Of a stretch of 64,000 bases of DNA, positions 8,453 through 18,396 are shown in pieces. The notes under the pieces are model-generated. The model was not told the DNA's origin, did no database searches, and was given only the letters and a program-made list of their open reading frames with translations. Both the position numbers and the translations under genes were made by a program. How positions within the stretch are numbered: position 1 is the stretch's first letter; each line of letters opens with the position of its first letter. The stretch comes from DATJLY01 sp963773665 (GTDB lineage Bacteria > Pseudomonadota > Alphaproteobacteria > ATCC43930 > CGMCC-115725), in NCBI GenBank assembly GCA_963773665.1, contig CAVZBZ010000002.1:1184739-1248738 (forward strand), in the 5' to 3' direction.

Positions 8453-9628
8453 CTAGAGTGGGAACTCGGGCGCGAGGCCGAGCGCCACCCGCCCGTAGAT
8501 GCCGCCGTTCAGATCCCAGCTCACGCCGATATGGCCGTTCGCGGCATGAACGTCGCGCAGTGCGCGCTGCAGCGGGTGCGCCTCGTGGATGGCGCTGCCG
8601 CCCGTCCCGGCGAACACGATGTCGACGGCGCGCGCCGCAAGCTGCGCCGCATAGGCGCCGTCGCGGCGCCAGCGCGCCCGGTCGATGAGCGGCGGGGCAA
8701 GGCCCTTTTCGGCCAGCGCCATCGCCTCGTCGCAGTCCTTGAGCGCGACCGTCATCGCCGCATCGACGAGCGTCGCCGCCTCGGCGAGCCGCATCTGCAA
8801 GGTCGCCAGCTCGGCGAGCGCCTTCCCGGAATAGGTTGCGGCGCGCGCCCGCACGGCATCGGCGAAATCGCGCACCGCCCCCTCGGCGATGCCGAGCGGC
8901 GTTCCGGCATTGACGAAGGAGAAGATCGAATACCACGCCAGGCGGTAGAGCGGACCCGGATTGACCGTACTGCCGGGATGCGGGCCGCCATTCCCGACCG
9001 CGACCGGAACGGCGCGGTGCGACGGGACGAACGCGTCGGCGACGGTCACGTCCTTGCTGCCGGTAGCGGCAAGGCCCATCGCCTGCCACGTGTCGAGCAC
9101 GCGATAATCGGCCAGCGGCACGAGAAAGAGGTGCGGCTCGGGCGGAGCGCCGTCGCCGGGCGCGACGCGCCCGCCGAGCATGACCCAGGTCACCGGATCG
9201 ATGCCGCTCGAGAACGGCCAGCGGCCCTTGATGCGCCAGCCGCCCTCGACCTTGCGCACCTCGCCCTCGGCCATCACCAGGCCCGAGCCGATGAGCGCTT
9301 CGGGATATGCCCCCCAGATATCGTCCTGCGCCGCGGGCGGCCAGTAGCCCAGCATCCAGTTGTGGCTGACGAGGTTGTTGTAGACCCACGAGGTCGAGGC
9401 GCAGCCGCTGGCCAGGATCGCGCCGAGCTCGATATAGCCGCGCGCCGGAATCTCGCCGCCGCCATAGCGCGCCGGGCGAAAGGCCGTCCACAGGCCTGCG
9501 GCGCGAAGATCGGCGATGGTCTCGTCGGGAATGCGCCGCAGCGCCTCGGCGCGCTGCGCGCGTTCGCGCAACACCGGCACGAGCGCCCGCGCGCGCGCCA
9601 CCATTTCCTCGTAGCCGGGCGCCGCCAT
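8453..9628 (-). CDS. acyl-CoA dehydrogenase-fold flavoprotein, group D monooxygenase-like
   Basis: 391 residues with an acyl-CoA-dehydrogenase fold: N-terminal helices (RAEALRRIPDETIADLRAAGLW), the FRPARYGGGEIP loop, a beta domain (GWRIKGRWPFSSGIDPVTWVML), and a C-terminal helical domain. Length and motifs resemble the oxygenase component of two-component flavin hydroxylases (HsaA/HpaB-C2 type) better than true acyl-CoA dehydrogenases, because no catalytic glutamate region is obvious. It is a stand-alone gene. A role in aromatic hydroxylation would fit the locus but is inference. Confidence 0.75.
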   Translation of the reverse strand: MAAPGYEEMVARARALVPVLRERAQRAEALRRIPDETIADLRAAGLWTAFRPARYGGGEIPARGYIELGAILASGCASTSWVYNNLVSHNWMLGYWPPAAQDDIWGAYPEALIGSGLVMAEGEVRKVEGGWRIKGRWPFSSGIDPVTWVMLGGRVAPGDGAPPEPHLFLVPLADYRVLDTWQAMGLAATGSKDVTVADAFVPSHRAVPVAVGNGGPHPGSTVNPGPLYRLAWYSIFSFVNAGTPLGIAEGAVRDFADAVRARAATYSGKALAELATLQMRLAEAATLVDAAMTVALKDCDEAMALAEKGLAPPLIDRARWRRDGAYAAQLAARAVDIVFAGTGGSAIHEAHPLQRALRDVHAANGHIGVSWDLNGGIYGRVALGLAPEFPL

Positions 9629-9768
9629 GCCTCCCTATCGCTTGCCGGGGAAGCGGCTGTCAACCCGGCGCCGTTAACGTCTTCTTTACCATGACGGCCT
9701 TTTCATGGGCGCAGCACCTTTCCGCGACCCGCAGCACTTTTCATTCGATCCATCGCCTGGAGATCAGA

Positions 9769-9912
9769 ATGATGAGTAACTGGCTGCTGGCTATCGCCTG
9801 GGGCTCCGCGCTCGCGAGCCTCTATCTCATCGCCGACATGGTCATGACCGATTTGGCCTGCCGCAGGGCCGAGCGGATCGCGGATCGCCGGCAAAAGTTC
9901 AGGCGGCGCTGA
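9769..9912 (+). CDS. small membrane protein, hypothetical
   Basis: 47 codons beginning MMSNWLLAIAWGSALASLYLIADM, a single predicted transmembrane helix, followed by a basic tail (CRRAERIADRRQKFRRR). A purine-rich stretch (ggagatcag) precedes the double ATG, and an upstream in-frame start at 9691 is less likely because it lacks this. The 3' end overlaps the convergent response-regulator gene by 14 bp. No family recognised. Confidence 0.5.
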   Translation: MMSNWLLAIAWGSALASLYLIADMVMTDLACRRAERIADRRQKFRRR

Positions 9913-10282
9913 GCACCACCTCGATCTTTCGCTGCAGCGTCGCGACGGTGAACGGCTTGACGATGTAATGGTTGACGCCCGCTTCCTTCGCGACGAGCAC
10001 GTCCTTCGCCTCGTTGGCGGCGGTGATCATGATGAACGGCAGCGCACTCAGTGCCGCGTCGGCGCGCACCTCGCGCAGCAGGTCGAGCCCCGACATCGGC
10101 ATCATGTTCCAGTCGGAGATGACGAGATCGAAGCTTTTCTCGTGCAGCTTCTTGAGCGCGCTCGCGCCGTCTTCGGCTTCCTCGATGTTCTGGAAGCCGA
10201 TCTGGCCGAGAAGATTGCGCATGATCCGCCGCATCGTGCTGTAATCGTCGACCACCAGCACGCTTCGTACGTCCTGCCGCAC
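9899..10282 (-). CDS. CheY-like single-domain response regulator
   Basis: 127-residue receiver domain. Counting from the start gives acidic Asp12/Asp13 (VLVVDDYS), phospho-acceptor Asp57 (VISDWNMM), Thr87 (MITAA), Tyr106 and Lys109 (HYIVKPF), the same positions as in CheY of E. coli. No output domain is present. It therefore probably acts by protein contact, for example at a flagellar switch or in a phosphorelay. No kinase or chemotaxis gene is adjacent, so its partner cannot be named. Confidence 0.92.
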   Translation of the reverse strand: MRQDVRSVLVVDDYSTMRRIMRNLLGQIGFQNIEEAEDGASALKKLHEKSFDLVISDWNMMPMSGLDLLREVRADAALSALPFIMITAANEAKDVLVAKEAGVNHYIVKPFTVATLQRKIEVVLSAA

Positions 10283-10365
10283 GCAGCGTCTCCCAACTTT
10301 GTCAAGGCTGCGGGAGCCTATCAGGCGCCCCTTGCGCGGACGTTAACGCGCGATTTACCGGCCCT

Positions 10366-10872
10366 TCACCAAGGCACGGGCCAGGACAGCATGACGAGGA
10401 GCTGCTCGGTGCCGGGATTGGTTTTGGTGAGGCCGGCATTCGAGATGTGGTCGAAGGCGAGGCCGAGTCGGGCGCCGCCATCGAAGCGGTAGGCGAGCTC
10501 CACCCCCGTCTTGAATTCGACGGGCGAGCCCAGATTCTTGCCGTTGCCGCGGCCGTACCAGCCGACCGCCGCGTTCGGCATCAGCACATAATGATCGAAG
10601 AAGATGAAATCGGCGCGGAGACCGCCATAGGCATAGACCGAATGCCGGCTCGTGCCGAACGCGCCCACCATCGGCTTGATGAAATAATAGCCTTCCGCGA
10701 AGCGATACTCGCCGCGCAATTCGCCGGCTGGCTGCTTGTGATCGAAGTCTATGTCGCCGGCGCCGAGCGCGATCAGCGACGGATCACTGGCGGCGTCGGC
10801 GCGCGCGAGCGGCGGGGCAAGCGGCACGCCCGCGGCAAGCAGAGCGGCGGCAAGGTACTTCGCGCGGACCAT
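10366..10872 (-). CDS. pagL: lipid A 3-O-deacylase, PagL-like
   Basis: 168-residue outer-membrane beta-barrel enzyme that removes the 3-O acyl chain of lipid A. A signal peptide is present (KYLAAALLAAGVPLAPPLARA). The catalytic motif FDHISNAGL puts His142 and Ser144 two apart, with Glu156 in NPGTEQL. The spacing H-x-S and H to E of 14 residues equals the PagL triad (126, 128, 140). Alternating hydrophobic strands precede it. It is a monocistronic gene between the receiver gene and pip. Confidence 0.85.
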   Translation of the reverse strand: MVRAKYLAAALLAAGVPLAPPLARADAASDPSLIALGAGDIDFDHKQPAGELRGEYRFAEGYYFIKPMVGAFGTSRHSVYAYGGLRADFIFFDHYVLMPNAAVGWYGRGNGKNLGSPVEFKTGVELAYRFDGGARLGLAFDHISNAGLTKTNPGTEQLLVMLSWPVPW

Positions 10873-10954
10873 ACAGCTTCCCCCTCAAGCGCCCCCTTTT
10901 GCGTGCATCTTGGGCGCGGCCGGTGAATCTGGCAAGCACCCTTCCGAATCGGGC

Positions 10955-11905
10955 TCAGAACTTCTTCTTGAAGCGCTCGGTCGCGGCGACGAGCTGGCTG
11001 CGAATGCCGGACTCCATCGCCGAATGACCGGCATCCGGCACGACGATGTATTCGGCCTCGGGCCAGGCGCGCGCCAGCTCGTCGGCGGTCACGATCGGAC
11101 AGACCATGTCGTAGCGGCCCTGCACGATCGCGCCCGGCAGATGGCGGACGCGGCCGATGCGGGCGACGAGATCGGCGTCGGGGCCGATCACCTCCACCCG
11201 GAAATAATGCGCCTCGATCCGCGCCAGGCCCAAGGCCATGCGATCCTCGCCGAAGGCCGCGACCGTGTCGGGACTCGGCAGCAGGGTCGAGCACGCGCCT
11301 TCGTAGGTGCTCCACGCGCGCGCCGCCGGCATGTGCACGGCCGGATCGGGATCGACGAGGCGGCGGTAATAGGCCGCGAGCAGATCGCCGCGCTCGCCCT
11401 CCGGCACGAAGCCGGAAAAGGCGCGCCAGGCCTCGGGAAAGACCGTGCGGATGCCGTAGAGGAACCAGTCGATCTCGGCCTTGCGGCAGAGAAAGATGCC
11501 GCGCAGCACGAGCCCGCGGCAGGATTGCGGATGCGCCTCGGCATAGGCCAAGGCGAGCGTCGAGCCCCACGAGCCGCCGAACACCGCCCAGCGGTCGATG
11601 CCGAGATGGCGGCGCAAGGTCTCGAGATCGGCGATGAGATGCGCGGTCGTGTTGTCCTTGAGCGAGCCCAAGGGCTGCGAACGGCCGGCGCCGCGCTGGT
11701 CGCAGATCACGATGCGGTAATGCGAGGGATCGAAGAAACGGCGATGCGTCGGCGTAGCACCGGCGCCGGGGCCGCCATGCAGGAATAGGATCGGCACGCC
11801 CTGCGGATTGCCGCATTGCTCCCAGTACATCGTGTGATGGGAATCGAGCGGCAGCATGCCGGTCGTGTAGGGCTCGAGCGGAGGATAGAGGTCCTGACGG
11901 TACAT
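10955..11905 (-). CDS. pip: proline iminopeptidase
   Basis: 316-residue alpha/beta hydrolase that removes N-terminal proline from peptides. Hallmarks are LFLHGGPGAGATPTHRRFFDP (oxyanion hole), DQRGAGRSQP, the nucleophile elbow FGGSWGSTLALAYA, the acidic residue in GRYDMVCP and the catalytic histidine in PDAGHSAME. The N-terminus LYPPLEPYTTGMLPLD matches the family start. Confidence 0.93.
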   Translation of the reverse strand: MYRQDLYPPLEPYTTGMLPLDSHHTMYWEQCGNPQGVPILFLHGGPGAGATPTHRRFFDPSHYRIVICDQRGAGRSQPLGSLKDNTTAHLIADLETLRRHLGIDRWAVFGGSWGSTLALAYAEAHPQSCRGLVLRGIFLCRKAEIDWFLYGIRTVFPEAWRAFSGFVPEGERGDLLAAYYRRLVDPDPAVHMPAARAWSTYEGACSTLLPSPDTVAAFGEDRMALGLARIEAHYFRVEVIGPDADLVARIGRVRHLPGAIVQGRYDMVCPIVTADELARAWPEAEYIVVPDAGHSAMESGIRSQLVAATERFKKKF

Positions 11906-12011
11906 GCGCGCAGTCTAAAGAACCGGCCGCGCGGGCAACAAGCGGCACGTTCTTTGCCCGGCCATCGGTGTCGGCTATGGTACCGGGATAAGAGAGGACG
12001 GGGAGGTTCGC

Positions 12012-13235
12012 ATGAAGAAACCGCTCGACCGGCGCAGCTTCGGCGCAGCTGTTGCCGCCACGGCCGTGTTCGCGGCAACACCGCTGCGCCACGTCCGCGC
12101 GCAGGGCGCCACGATCAAGATCGGACGCCTCACGCCGACTTCCGGCTTCGAAGCCGGCATCGGCCAGCACATGGCTCAGGCCATCAAGGTCGGCACGCCG
12201 ATCCTCAAGGACATGGGCTATCGCTTCGAAGTGGTCGAGGCCGACACCGAATCGAAGCCCGAGGTCGCGCGCACCCAGGCCGAGAAGCTGATCCGCGAAG
12301 GCTGCCACATGCTGGTCGGCGCGTTCGATTCGGCGCAGACCTTCGCCATTGCGCAAGTCGCCGAGCAGAACGGCATCCCGCACGTCATCGACATCGGCGC
12401 CGACCCGGCGATCACCGAGCAGAGCTTCAAGTACGTGTTCCGCAATTTCCCGACCGCGGTGATGCTGGGCGGCCAGGGGCTTGCGCTGTTCGGCGAGCTG
12501 TTCAAGGCGACCGGCAAGACGCCCAAGACCGCGGTCCTGCTGCACCTCAACGACACGTTCGGCGAGGCGATGGTGAAAGGCATCCACGGCTACAACGACA
12601 AGGTCGGGCTGCCGTTCAAGATCGTCGACGAGATCGCCTATTCGCCGACCACGAACGACCTCTCGGCCGAAGTGGCGAAGGCGAAGGCGGCCAATGCCGA
12701 CCTGCAGATGGTGGTGACGCGGCTCAACGACGCCATCCTGCTCGTGCGCGAGATGGTGAAGCAGAAATACGATTCGATGGGCATCATGAGCCCGGGCAGC
12801 CCCGGCATGTACCAGTCCCAGTTCTTCAAGGCGCTCGGCAAATACGCCAACTACTGCATCACCAACATCCCGTGGCTCGACCCCAAGCAGGCGCTCGCGC
12901 GCGAATTCGAAGCGGCCTACAAGAAGGCCTATCCGGACGATTTCGCGATCCTCGATGACGGCTTCAGCGTCGAAGGGCTGCTCGTCTGCCTCGATGCCTT
13001 CAAGCGCGCCGGTTCGACCGATCCCAAGGCGCTGGTCGAGGCATTGAAGGCGACCAACATCGCGAGCCGCATCATGATCGGCGGCGCCATCACGTTCGAC
13101 GCCAAGGGCCAGAACACGCACCTGCCTTCGGCGGTGATCCAGAACATCGACGGCAAGCCGCAGGTGGTCCTGCCCGAGGCCAACGCCGCGACGAAGCCGG
13201 TCTTCCCGATGCCGAGCTGGTCGCAGCGCACCTAG
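12012..13235 (+). CDS. ABC transporter substrate-binding protein (LivK/aromatic type)
   Basis: 407-residue type I periplasmic binding protein. The N-terminus contains DRRSF followed by a hydrophobic stretch and cleavable region, a probable Tat signal. The mature part begins TIKIGRLTPTSGFEAGIGQH and has LVGAFDSAQTFAIAQVAEQNGIPHV, typical of branched-chain amino acid/aromatic acid receptors. A GGGGAGG-like ribosome site lies just upstream. It is the first gene of a five-gene importer operon. Because feruloyl-CoA synthase ends the operon, an aromatic acid is the favoured ligand (inference). Confidence 0.9.
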   Translation: MKKPLDRRSFGAAVAATAVFAATPLRHVRAQGATIKIGRLTPTSGFEAGIGQHMAQAIKVGTPILKDMGYRFEVVEADTESKPEVARTQAEKLIREGCHMLVGAFDSAQTFAIAQVAEQNGIPHVIDIGADPAITEQSFKYVFRNFPTAVMLGGQGLALFGELFKATGKTPKTAVLLHLNDTFGEAMVKGIHGYNDKVGLPFKIVDEIAYSPTTNDLSAEVAKAKAANADLQMVVTRLNDAILLVREMVKQKYDSMGIMSPGSPGMYQSQFFKALGKYANYCITNIPWLDPKQALAREFEAAYKKAYPDDFAILDDGFSVEGLLVCLDAFKRAGSTDPKALVEALKATNIASRIMIGGAITFDAKGQNTHLPSAVIQNIDGKPQVVLPEANAATKPVFPMPSWSQRT

Positions 13236-13260
13236 CGCCAGCGGCGGTCACCCTCGCCTC

Positions 13261-14124
13261 ATGCCGGCAGCGGTCAATTTCGTCGTCGCCGGCCTCCTGA
13301 CGGGCGCGGTCTACGGGCTGATGGCGCTCGGCCTGTCCGTCATCTTCGGCGTGATGCGCGTCGTCAATTTCGCGCACGGCGAAATGACGGTGCTGAGCAT
13401 GTACGGCACGCTCATCGCCTATGAGGCGCTTGGCCTCGACCCGCTCGCGGCAGCGCCCGTGATCGCCGCCCTCATGTTCCTGTTCGGATTCGCGCTGCAG
13501 CGCGGCCTCATCAACCGCTTCATCGGGCGGCCCGATCACGAGCAGTTCCTGCTCATGCTTGGCGTCGCGATCCTGCTGACCAGCTCGATGCTGATGGCGT
13601 TCGGGCCGGACGCGCGCAACATCCAGCCGTCCTACGCCTTCGATTCCTACGAGATCGGCACGCTTATCGTCGACAAGGTGCGGGTCTTCGCGGCCTCGGG
13701 CGCGGTTGCCGGCATGGCGGCGCTGTGGGCCTTCTTTCGCTTCGCGCGCACCGGCAAGGCGATCCGCGCCTGCGCCGACAATCCGGTGGGCGCGGCGGTG
13801 GTCGGGCTCGACGTGGCGCGGCTTTACGCGGTTGCGTTCGGGGTCGGCGCGGCCTGCGTCGGCGCGGCAGGCACGCTCATGCTCCTCCTCGTCAACGTGC
13901 AGCCCTATCTCGGCAGCGACTACACGCTCTTGTCCTTCATCATCGTCATCATCGGCGGATTGGGCAGCATGCCGGGCGCGCTTTTGGGCGGGCTCTTGGT
14001 CGGCGTCTCCGAAGGGCTTTCGGCCTTCTACGTGGCGCCGTCGCTCAAGAGCCTGTTCAGCTACGGCCTGTTGATCCTCGTGCTGCTGATCCGGCCGCAG
14101 GGGCTCATGGGACGAAGGGCATGA
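13261..14124 (+). CDS. livH: Liv-type ABC permease, LivH family
   Basis: 287-residue inner-membrane permease with eight or so hydrophobic helices. The family signatures are GLMALGLSVIFGVMRVVNFAHGEM near the N-terminus and FIIVIIGGLGSMPGALLGGLLVG near the C-terminus. It pairs with LivM to form the membrane channel of the importer. Its TGA stop overlaps the ATG of livM. Confidence 0.93.
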   Translation: MPAAVNFVVAGLLTGAVYGLMALGLSVIFGVMRVVNFAHGEMTVLSMYGTLIAYEALGLDPLAAAPVIAALMFLFGFALQRGLINRFIGRPDHEQFLLMLGVAILLTSSMLMAFGPDARNIQPSYAFDSYEIGTLIVDKVRVFAASGAVAGMAALWAFFRFARTGKAIRACADNPVGAAVVGLDVARLYAVAFGVGAACVGAAGTLMLLLVNVQPYLGSDYTLLSFIIVIIGGLGSMPGALLGGLLVGVSEGLSAFYVAPSLKSLFSYGLLILVLLIRPQGLMGRRA

Positions 14125-15091
14125 CCGGGCGGCAGGCGCTCGCGCTCGCGCTCTTGGGCGCGCTCCTCGTCGCAGCGCCGCTTTTCGTCGGCGATTACGT
14201 GCTCTCGGTCCTCGTGGTGTTCCTGCTCGCGGCATATCTCGGGCAATGCTGGAACATCATGATGGGCTTCGCCGGGCAGCTCTCGCTCGGCCATGCGCTT
14301 TATTACGGCATCGGCGCCTATGCCGGTGCGGCGCTCTTCGCGCACTTCGCGACGCTGCCCTGGCTCGGCGTGTTGGCCGGCGTGGCGATCGCGGCGCTGG
14401 CCGCGGCGGCGATTGCGGCCCTTTCGTTCCGCTTTGCCGTCACGGGTGTCTATTTCGCCCTTCTCACCATCGCGTTCGACGAGTTCACGCGCATCCTGTT
14501 CGATCATTTCGACTGGGTCGGCGGATCGGCCGGCCTGTTTCTGCGCGTGGCGCGGATCAACGAGAACGACGTTCTCCATCTGCGCGGCTCGCCTGCCATG
14601 TTCTATTACGTGCTGCTCGCGCTTTCGGCGGGCGCGCTGTGGCTTAGCCGCTGGCTGCTGCGCCGCCGCATCGGCTTCTACTGGCTTGCGATCCGCGAGG
14701 ACGAGCCGGCGGCGGCGGCGCTCGGCATCGACACGTTCCGGCTGAAGCTCGCGGCGGTGACCCTGTCGGGCGCGCTCACGGCGCTCGCGGGCGGCGTCAT
14801 GGCGTTCTACGACAACAACCTCTATCCCGACGCAATGTTCGCTACGTCGCGCTCGGTCGAGATCATCACCGGCCCGATCATCGGCGGACTCGGCACGCTG
14901 TTCGGGCCGATCCTCGGCGCCTTTCTGCTGACGACGATGGGCGAGGCGATGACCGATTTCGGCGCCGCGTTCGGCGTCCCGGGCCTGAAGCAGTGGCTTT
15001 ACGGCGCCGCGCTCGTCGCCATCGTGATGATGCAGCCGGCCGGCGTCTGGCCGTGGCTGCGCGACCGGCTCGGGCTCGGCGCGACCAAGCG

Positions 15092-15095
<4 letters not shown>
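14121..15095 (+). CDS. livM: Liv-type ABC permease, LivM family
   Basis: 324-residue permease. It shows QCWNIMMGFAGQLSLGHALYYGIGAYAGA and, near the end, IIGGLGTLFGPILGAFLLTTMGEA, the LivM hallmarks. The start at 14121 is in an ATGA overlap with livH, and the stop overlaps livG the same way. It forms a heterodimeric channel with LivH. Confidence 0.93.
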
Positions 15096-15816
<721 letters not shown>

Positions 15817-15817
<1 letters not shown>

Positions 15818-16524
15818 TGCTCGAAGTGGCGAACCTGTCGCTCTTCTATGGCGACGCCCAGGCGCTCGACGACGTGTCGATCGCGGTCGCCGAGGGCGAG
15901 ATCGTCGCCATCGTCGGCTCGAACGGCGCGGGCAAGACCTCGCTCATCCGCGCGATCTTCGGCATGGCGCGGGCGAGAAGCGGCTCGATCCGCTTCCGCA
16001 GCGCCGAGATTTCGCGCGCGGCGCCCCACCGCATCTGCGACATGGGATTGGGCCAGGTTGCCGAGGGACGACAGATCTTCCCCAACATGACGGTGCTCGA
16101 GAATCTCGAAATGGGGGCCATGGTGCGGCACGCGCGGGCGCAGAAAAGCGCGAGCCTCGAGCGCATGTTCGCGACCTTTCCGGTGCTGGCCGAGCGGCGG
16201 CGGCAGCTTGCCGGGACCTTGTCCGGCGGCGAGCAGCAGATGCTGGCGATCGCGCGCTGCCTCATGGGAAGCCCGCGCCTCGTCATGTTCGACGAGCCGT
16301 CCTTGGGCTTGGCGCCAGTCGTGGTCGAGGACGTGTTCGCCACCATCCGCCGCCTCAATGTCGAGGAGCGGCTCACCGTTCTCCTCGTCGAGCAGAACGT
16401 GGCGCAGTCGCTCTCGCTCGCACATCGCGGCTACGTACTGGAGAACGGCCGCATCGTGATGAGCGGCAGCGGCGGCGCGCTTCTGGCCGACGATCGCGTG
16501 CGCCGCGCCTATATCGGGCTGTGA
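15817..16524 (+). CDS. livF: Liv-type ABC ATPase, LivF family
   Basis: 235-residue ATPase with Walker A GSNGAGKTSLIRAI, the LivF segment GLGQVAEGRQIFPNMTVLENLEMGA, signature LSGGEQQMLAIARCLM, Walker B LVMFDEPSLGLAP and H-region VLLVEQNVAQSL. It begins on the last base of the livG stop codon, so the four importer genes are tightly coupled. fcs follows 29 bp downstream. Confidence 0.93.
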
Positions 16525-16553
16525 GCTATAATCGGCGGGACAGGAGACAGACC

Positions 16554-18395
16554 ATGCCCGAGGGAGAGCGGCGCCTGCCGCGCTTCGCGCCGGCCGAGGT
16601 GGTGAGCGAGAACCTTGCGAACGGCGGGATGATCCTGCGCTCGCCGCAGCCCTTGGGCGCGTGCGCCCGCGCCGTCGGCGACAAGCTCGCCCACTGGGCC
16701 GCGTGGATGCCGCATCGCGTGTTTCTGGCCGAGCGCGAGGGCGAGGGCTGGCGGCGCGTCACCTATCACGAGGCGCACGAGGCGGCGCGCGCGATCGGCC
16801 AGGCGCTCCTCAACCGCCGCCTCGGGCCCGAGCAGCCGGTGATGATCCTGTCCGACAACGGCATCGATCACGCGCTCCTCGCGCTTGGCGCGATCTATGT
16901 CGGCGTGCCGGTGGCGCCCGTTTCGGTCGCCTATTCGCTGGTCTCGCGCGATTTCGCGAAGCTGCGCTCGGTCGCCGAGCAGCTGACGCCCGGCCTCATC
17001 TACGCCGACGACGGCGCGCGCTATGCGGCGGCGATCGACGCCATCAAGAGCGCGGGCGCCGCGGTTGCCGTGTCGCGCAATTCGCCGCCCGGTATGGACG
17101 CGACCTCGATCGGCGTCATGCGCGCCACGCGGCCGCGCCAGGCGCTCGAGGACGCCTTTCACCGCGTTGGGCCCAATACGGTTGCAAAAATCCTGTTCAC
17201 CTCGGGCTCGACCGGCGATCCCAAGGGCGTCGTCAACACGCAGCGCATGATCTGCTCGAACCAAACGGCCTATCTCCAGGCCTGGCCGTTCCTGGCCGAC
17301 CGGCCGCCCGTGGTCATGGACTGGCTGCCGTGGAGCCACACGTTCGGCGGCAACAGCACATTCAACATGATCCTGTTCAACGGCGGCACGCTGTGGATCG
17401 ACGACGGCAAGCCGTCGCCTGCGCTCATTGAGCGCACTGTCGCCAACATGCGCGCGGTGTCGCCAACCCTCTATTTCAACGTGCCGCGCGGCTATGGGCT
17501 CGTGCTCGATCATCTCGAGCGCGACCATGATCTGGCGCGCATTTTCTTCGCCGAGCTCGATCTCCTCTGCTATGCCGGCGCGGCCTTGCCGCAAAGCCTG
17601 TGGGAACGCTTCGAGGCGTTGGCGGTCGCGCATACCGGGCGGAAGCCGCCCTTCGTTTCCGCTTGGGGCACGACCGAGACGGCGCCCTGCTCGACCATCG
17701 TGCATTACGCGATCGAGCGCGCCGGCAATGTCGGCCTGCCGGTCGCCGGCACCGAGATCAAGCTCGTACCCGAAGGCGACAAGCTCGAGCTGCGCGTGCG
17801 CGGCCCCAACGTCACGCCGGGCTATTGGCGCAGGCCCGACCTCACGGCCGCTGCGTTCGATGAGGACGGGTTCTATCGCCCGGGCGACGCGGCAAGGCTC
17901 GAAGATGCCGCCGATCCGTCGCGCGGCTTGGTCTTCGACGGCCGTATCGGCGAGAATTTCAAGCTGTTGTCCGGCACCTGGGTGACGGTGGGCGCGCTGC
18001 GCGTCGCCGTCATCGCCGCGGCGGCGCCCGTGATCGAGGATGCTGTGGTCGCCGGGCATGACCGCGACGCAATCGGCCTTCTCGTCTTTCCGAGCCTCGC
18101 CGGCTGCCGCTCGCTCTGCCCCGAGCTTGGGCCCGACGCGCCGCTTGCGGCGCTCGTCGCCCAGCCCAAGGTCCGCGCGGCGCTCGAGGCCGGGCTCGCG
18201 CGGCACAACGAGACCGCCGGCGGCTCCTCGCACCGCGTGGCACGGGCGCTCTTCCTCGCCGAGCCACCGTCGATCGACAAGGGCGAGATCACCGACAAGG
18301 GATACATCAACCAGCGCGCCGTGCTGAAGGAGCGCGCGGCGCGCGCCGCCGAGCTTTACGCCGACCCGCCGGGATCGGACGTGATCGCCGTCTAG
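16554..18395 (+). CDS. fcs: feruloyl-CoA synthase
   Basis: 613-residue member of the acyl-adenylate-forming family. It activates ferulate or related hydroxycinnamates with CoA and ATP. The AMP-binding motif is LFTSGSTGDPKGVVNT, followed by MDWLPWSHTFGGNSTFNMILFNGGT, which is typical of feruloyl-CoA synthases, then AWGTTETAPC and the C-terminal KGEITDKGYINQRAVL. An AGGAGA ribosome site precedes the ATG. It lies 29 bp after livF and is probably co-transcribed. Its TAG stop falls inside the TCTAGA target of the adjacent IS481 copy, so the last residues could have been altered by the insertion. Confidence 0.88.
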   Translation: MPEGERRLPRFAPAEVVSENLANGGMILRSPQPLGACARAVGDKLAHWAAWMPHRVFLAEREGEGWRRVTYHEAHEAARAIGQALLNRRLGPEQPVMILSDNGIDHALLALGAIYVGVPVAPVSVAYSLVSRDFAKLRSVAEQLTPGLIYADDGARYAAAIDAIKSAGAAVAVSRNSPPGMDATSIGVMRATRPRQALEDAFHRVGPNTVAKILFTSGSTGDPKGVVNTQRMICSNQTAYLQAWPFLADRPPVVMDWLPWSHTFGGNSTFNMILFNGGTLWIDDGKPSPALIERTVANMRAVSPTLYFNVPRGYGLVLDHLERDHDLARIFFAELDLLCYAGAALPQSLWERFEALAVAHTGRKPPFVSAWGTTETAPCSTIVHYAIERAGNVGLPVAGTEIKLVPEGDKLELRVRGPNVTPGYWRRPDLTAAAFDEDGFYRPGDAARLEDAADPSRGLVFDGRIGENFKLLSGTWVTVGALRVAVIAAAAPVIEDAVVAGHDRDAIGLLVFPSLAGCRSLCPELGPDAPLAALVAQPKVRAALEAGLARHNETAGGSSHRVARALFLAEPPSIDKGEITDKGYINQRAVLKERAARAAELYADPPGSDVIAV

Positions 18396-18396
18396 A

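Noticed and set aside
10773..13121. Very long minus-strand open frame (782 codons) across pip and the binding-protein gene
   Set aside because: It runs antisense to two genes with clear families and has the Arg/Asp/His-rich composition of GC-rich shadow frames.
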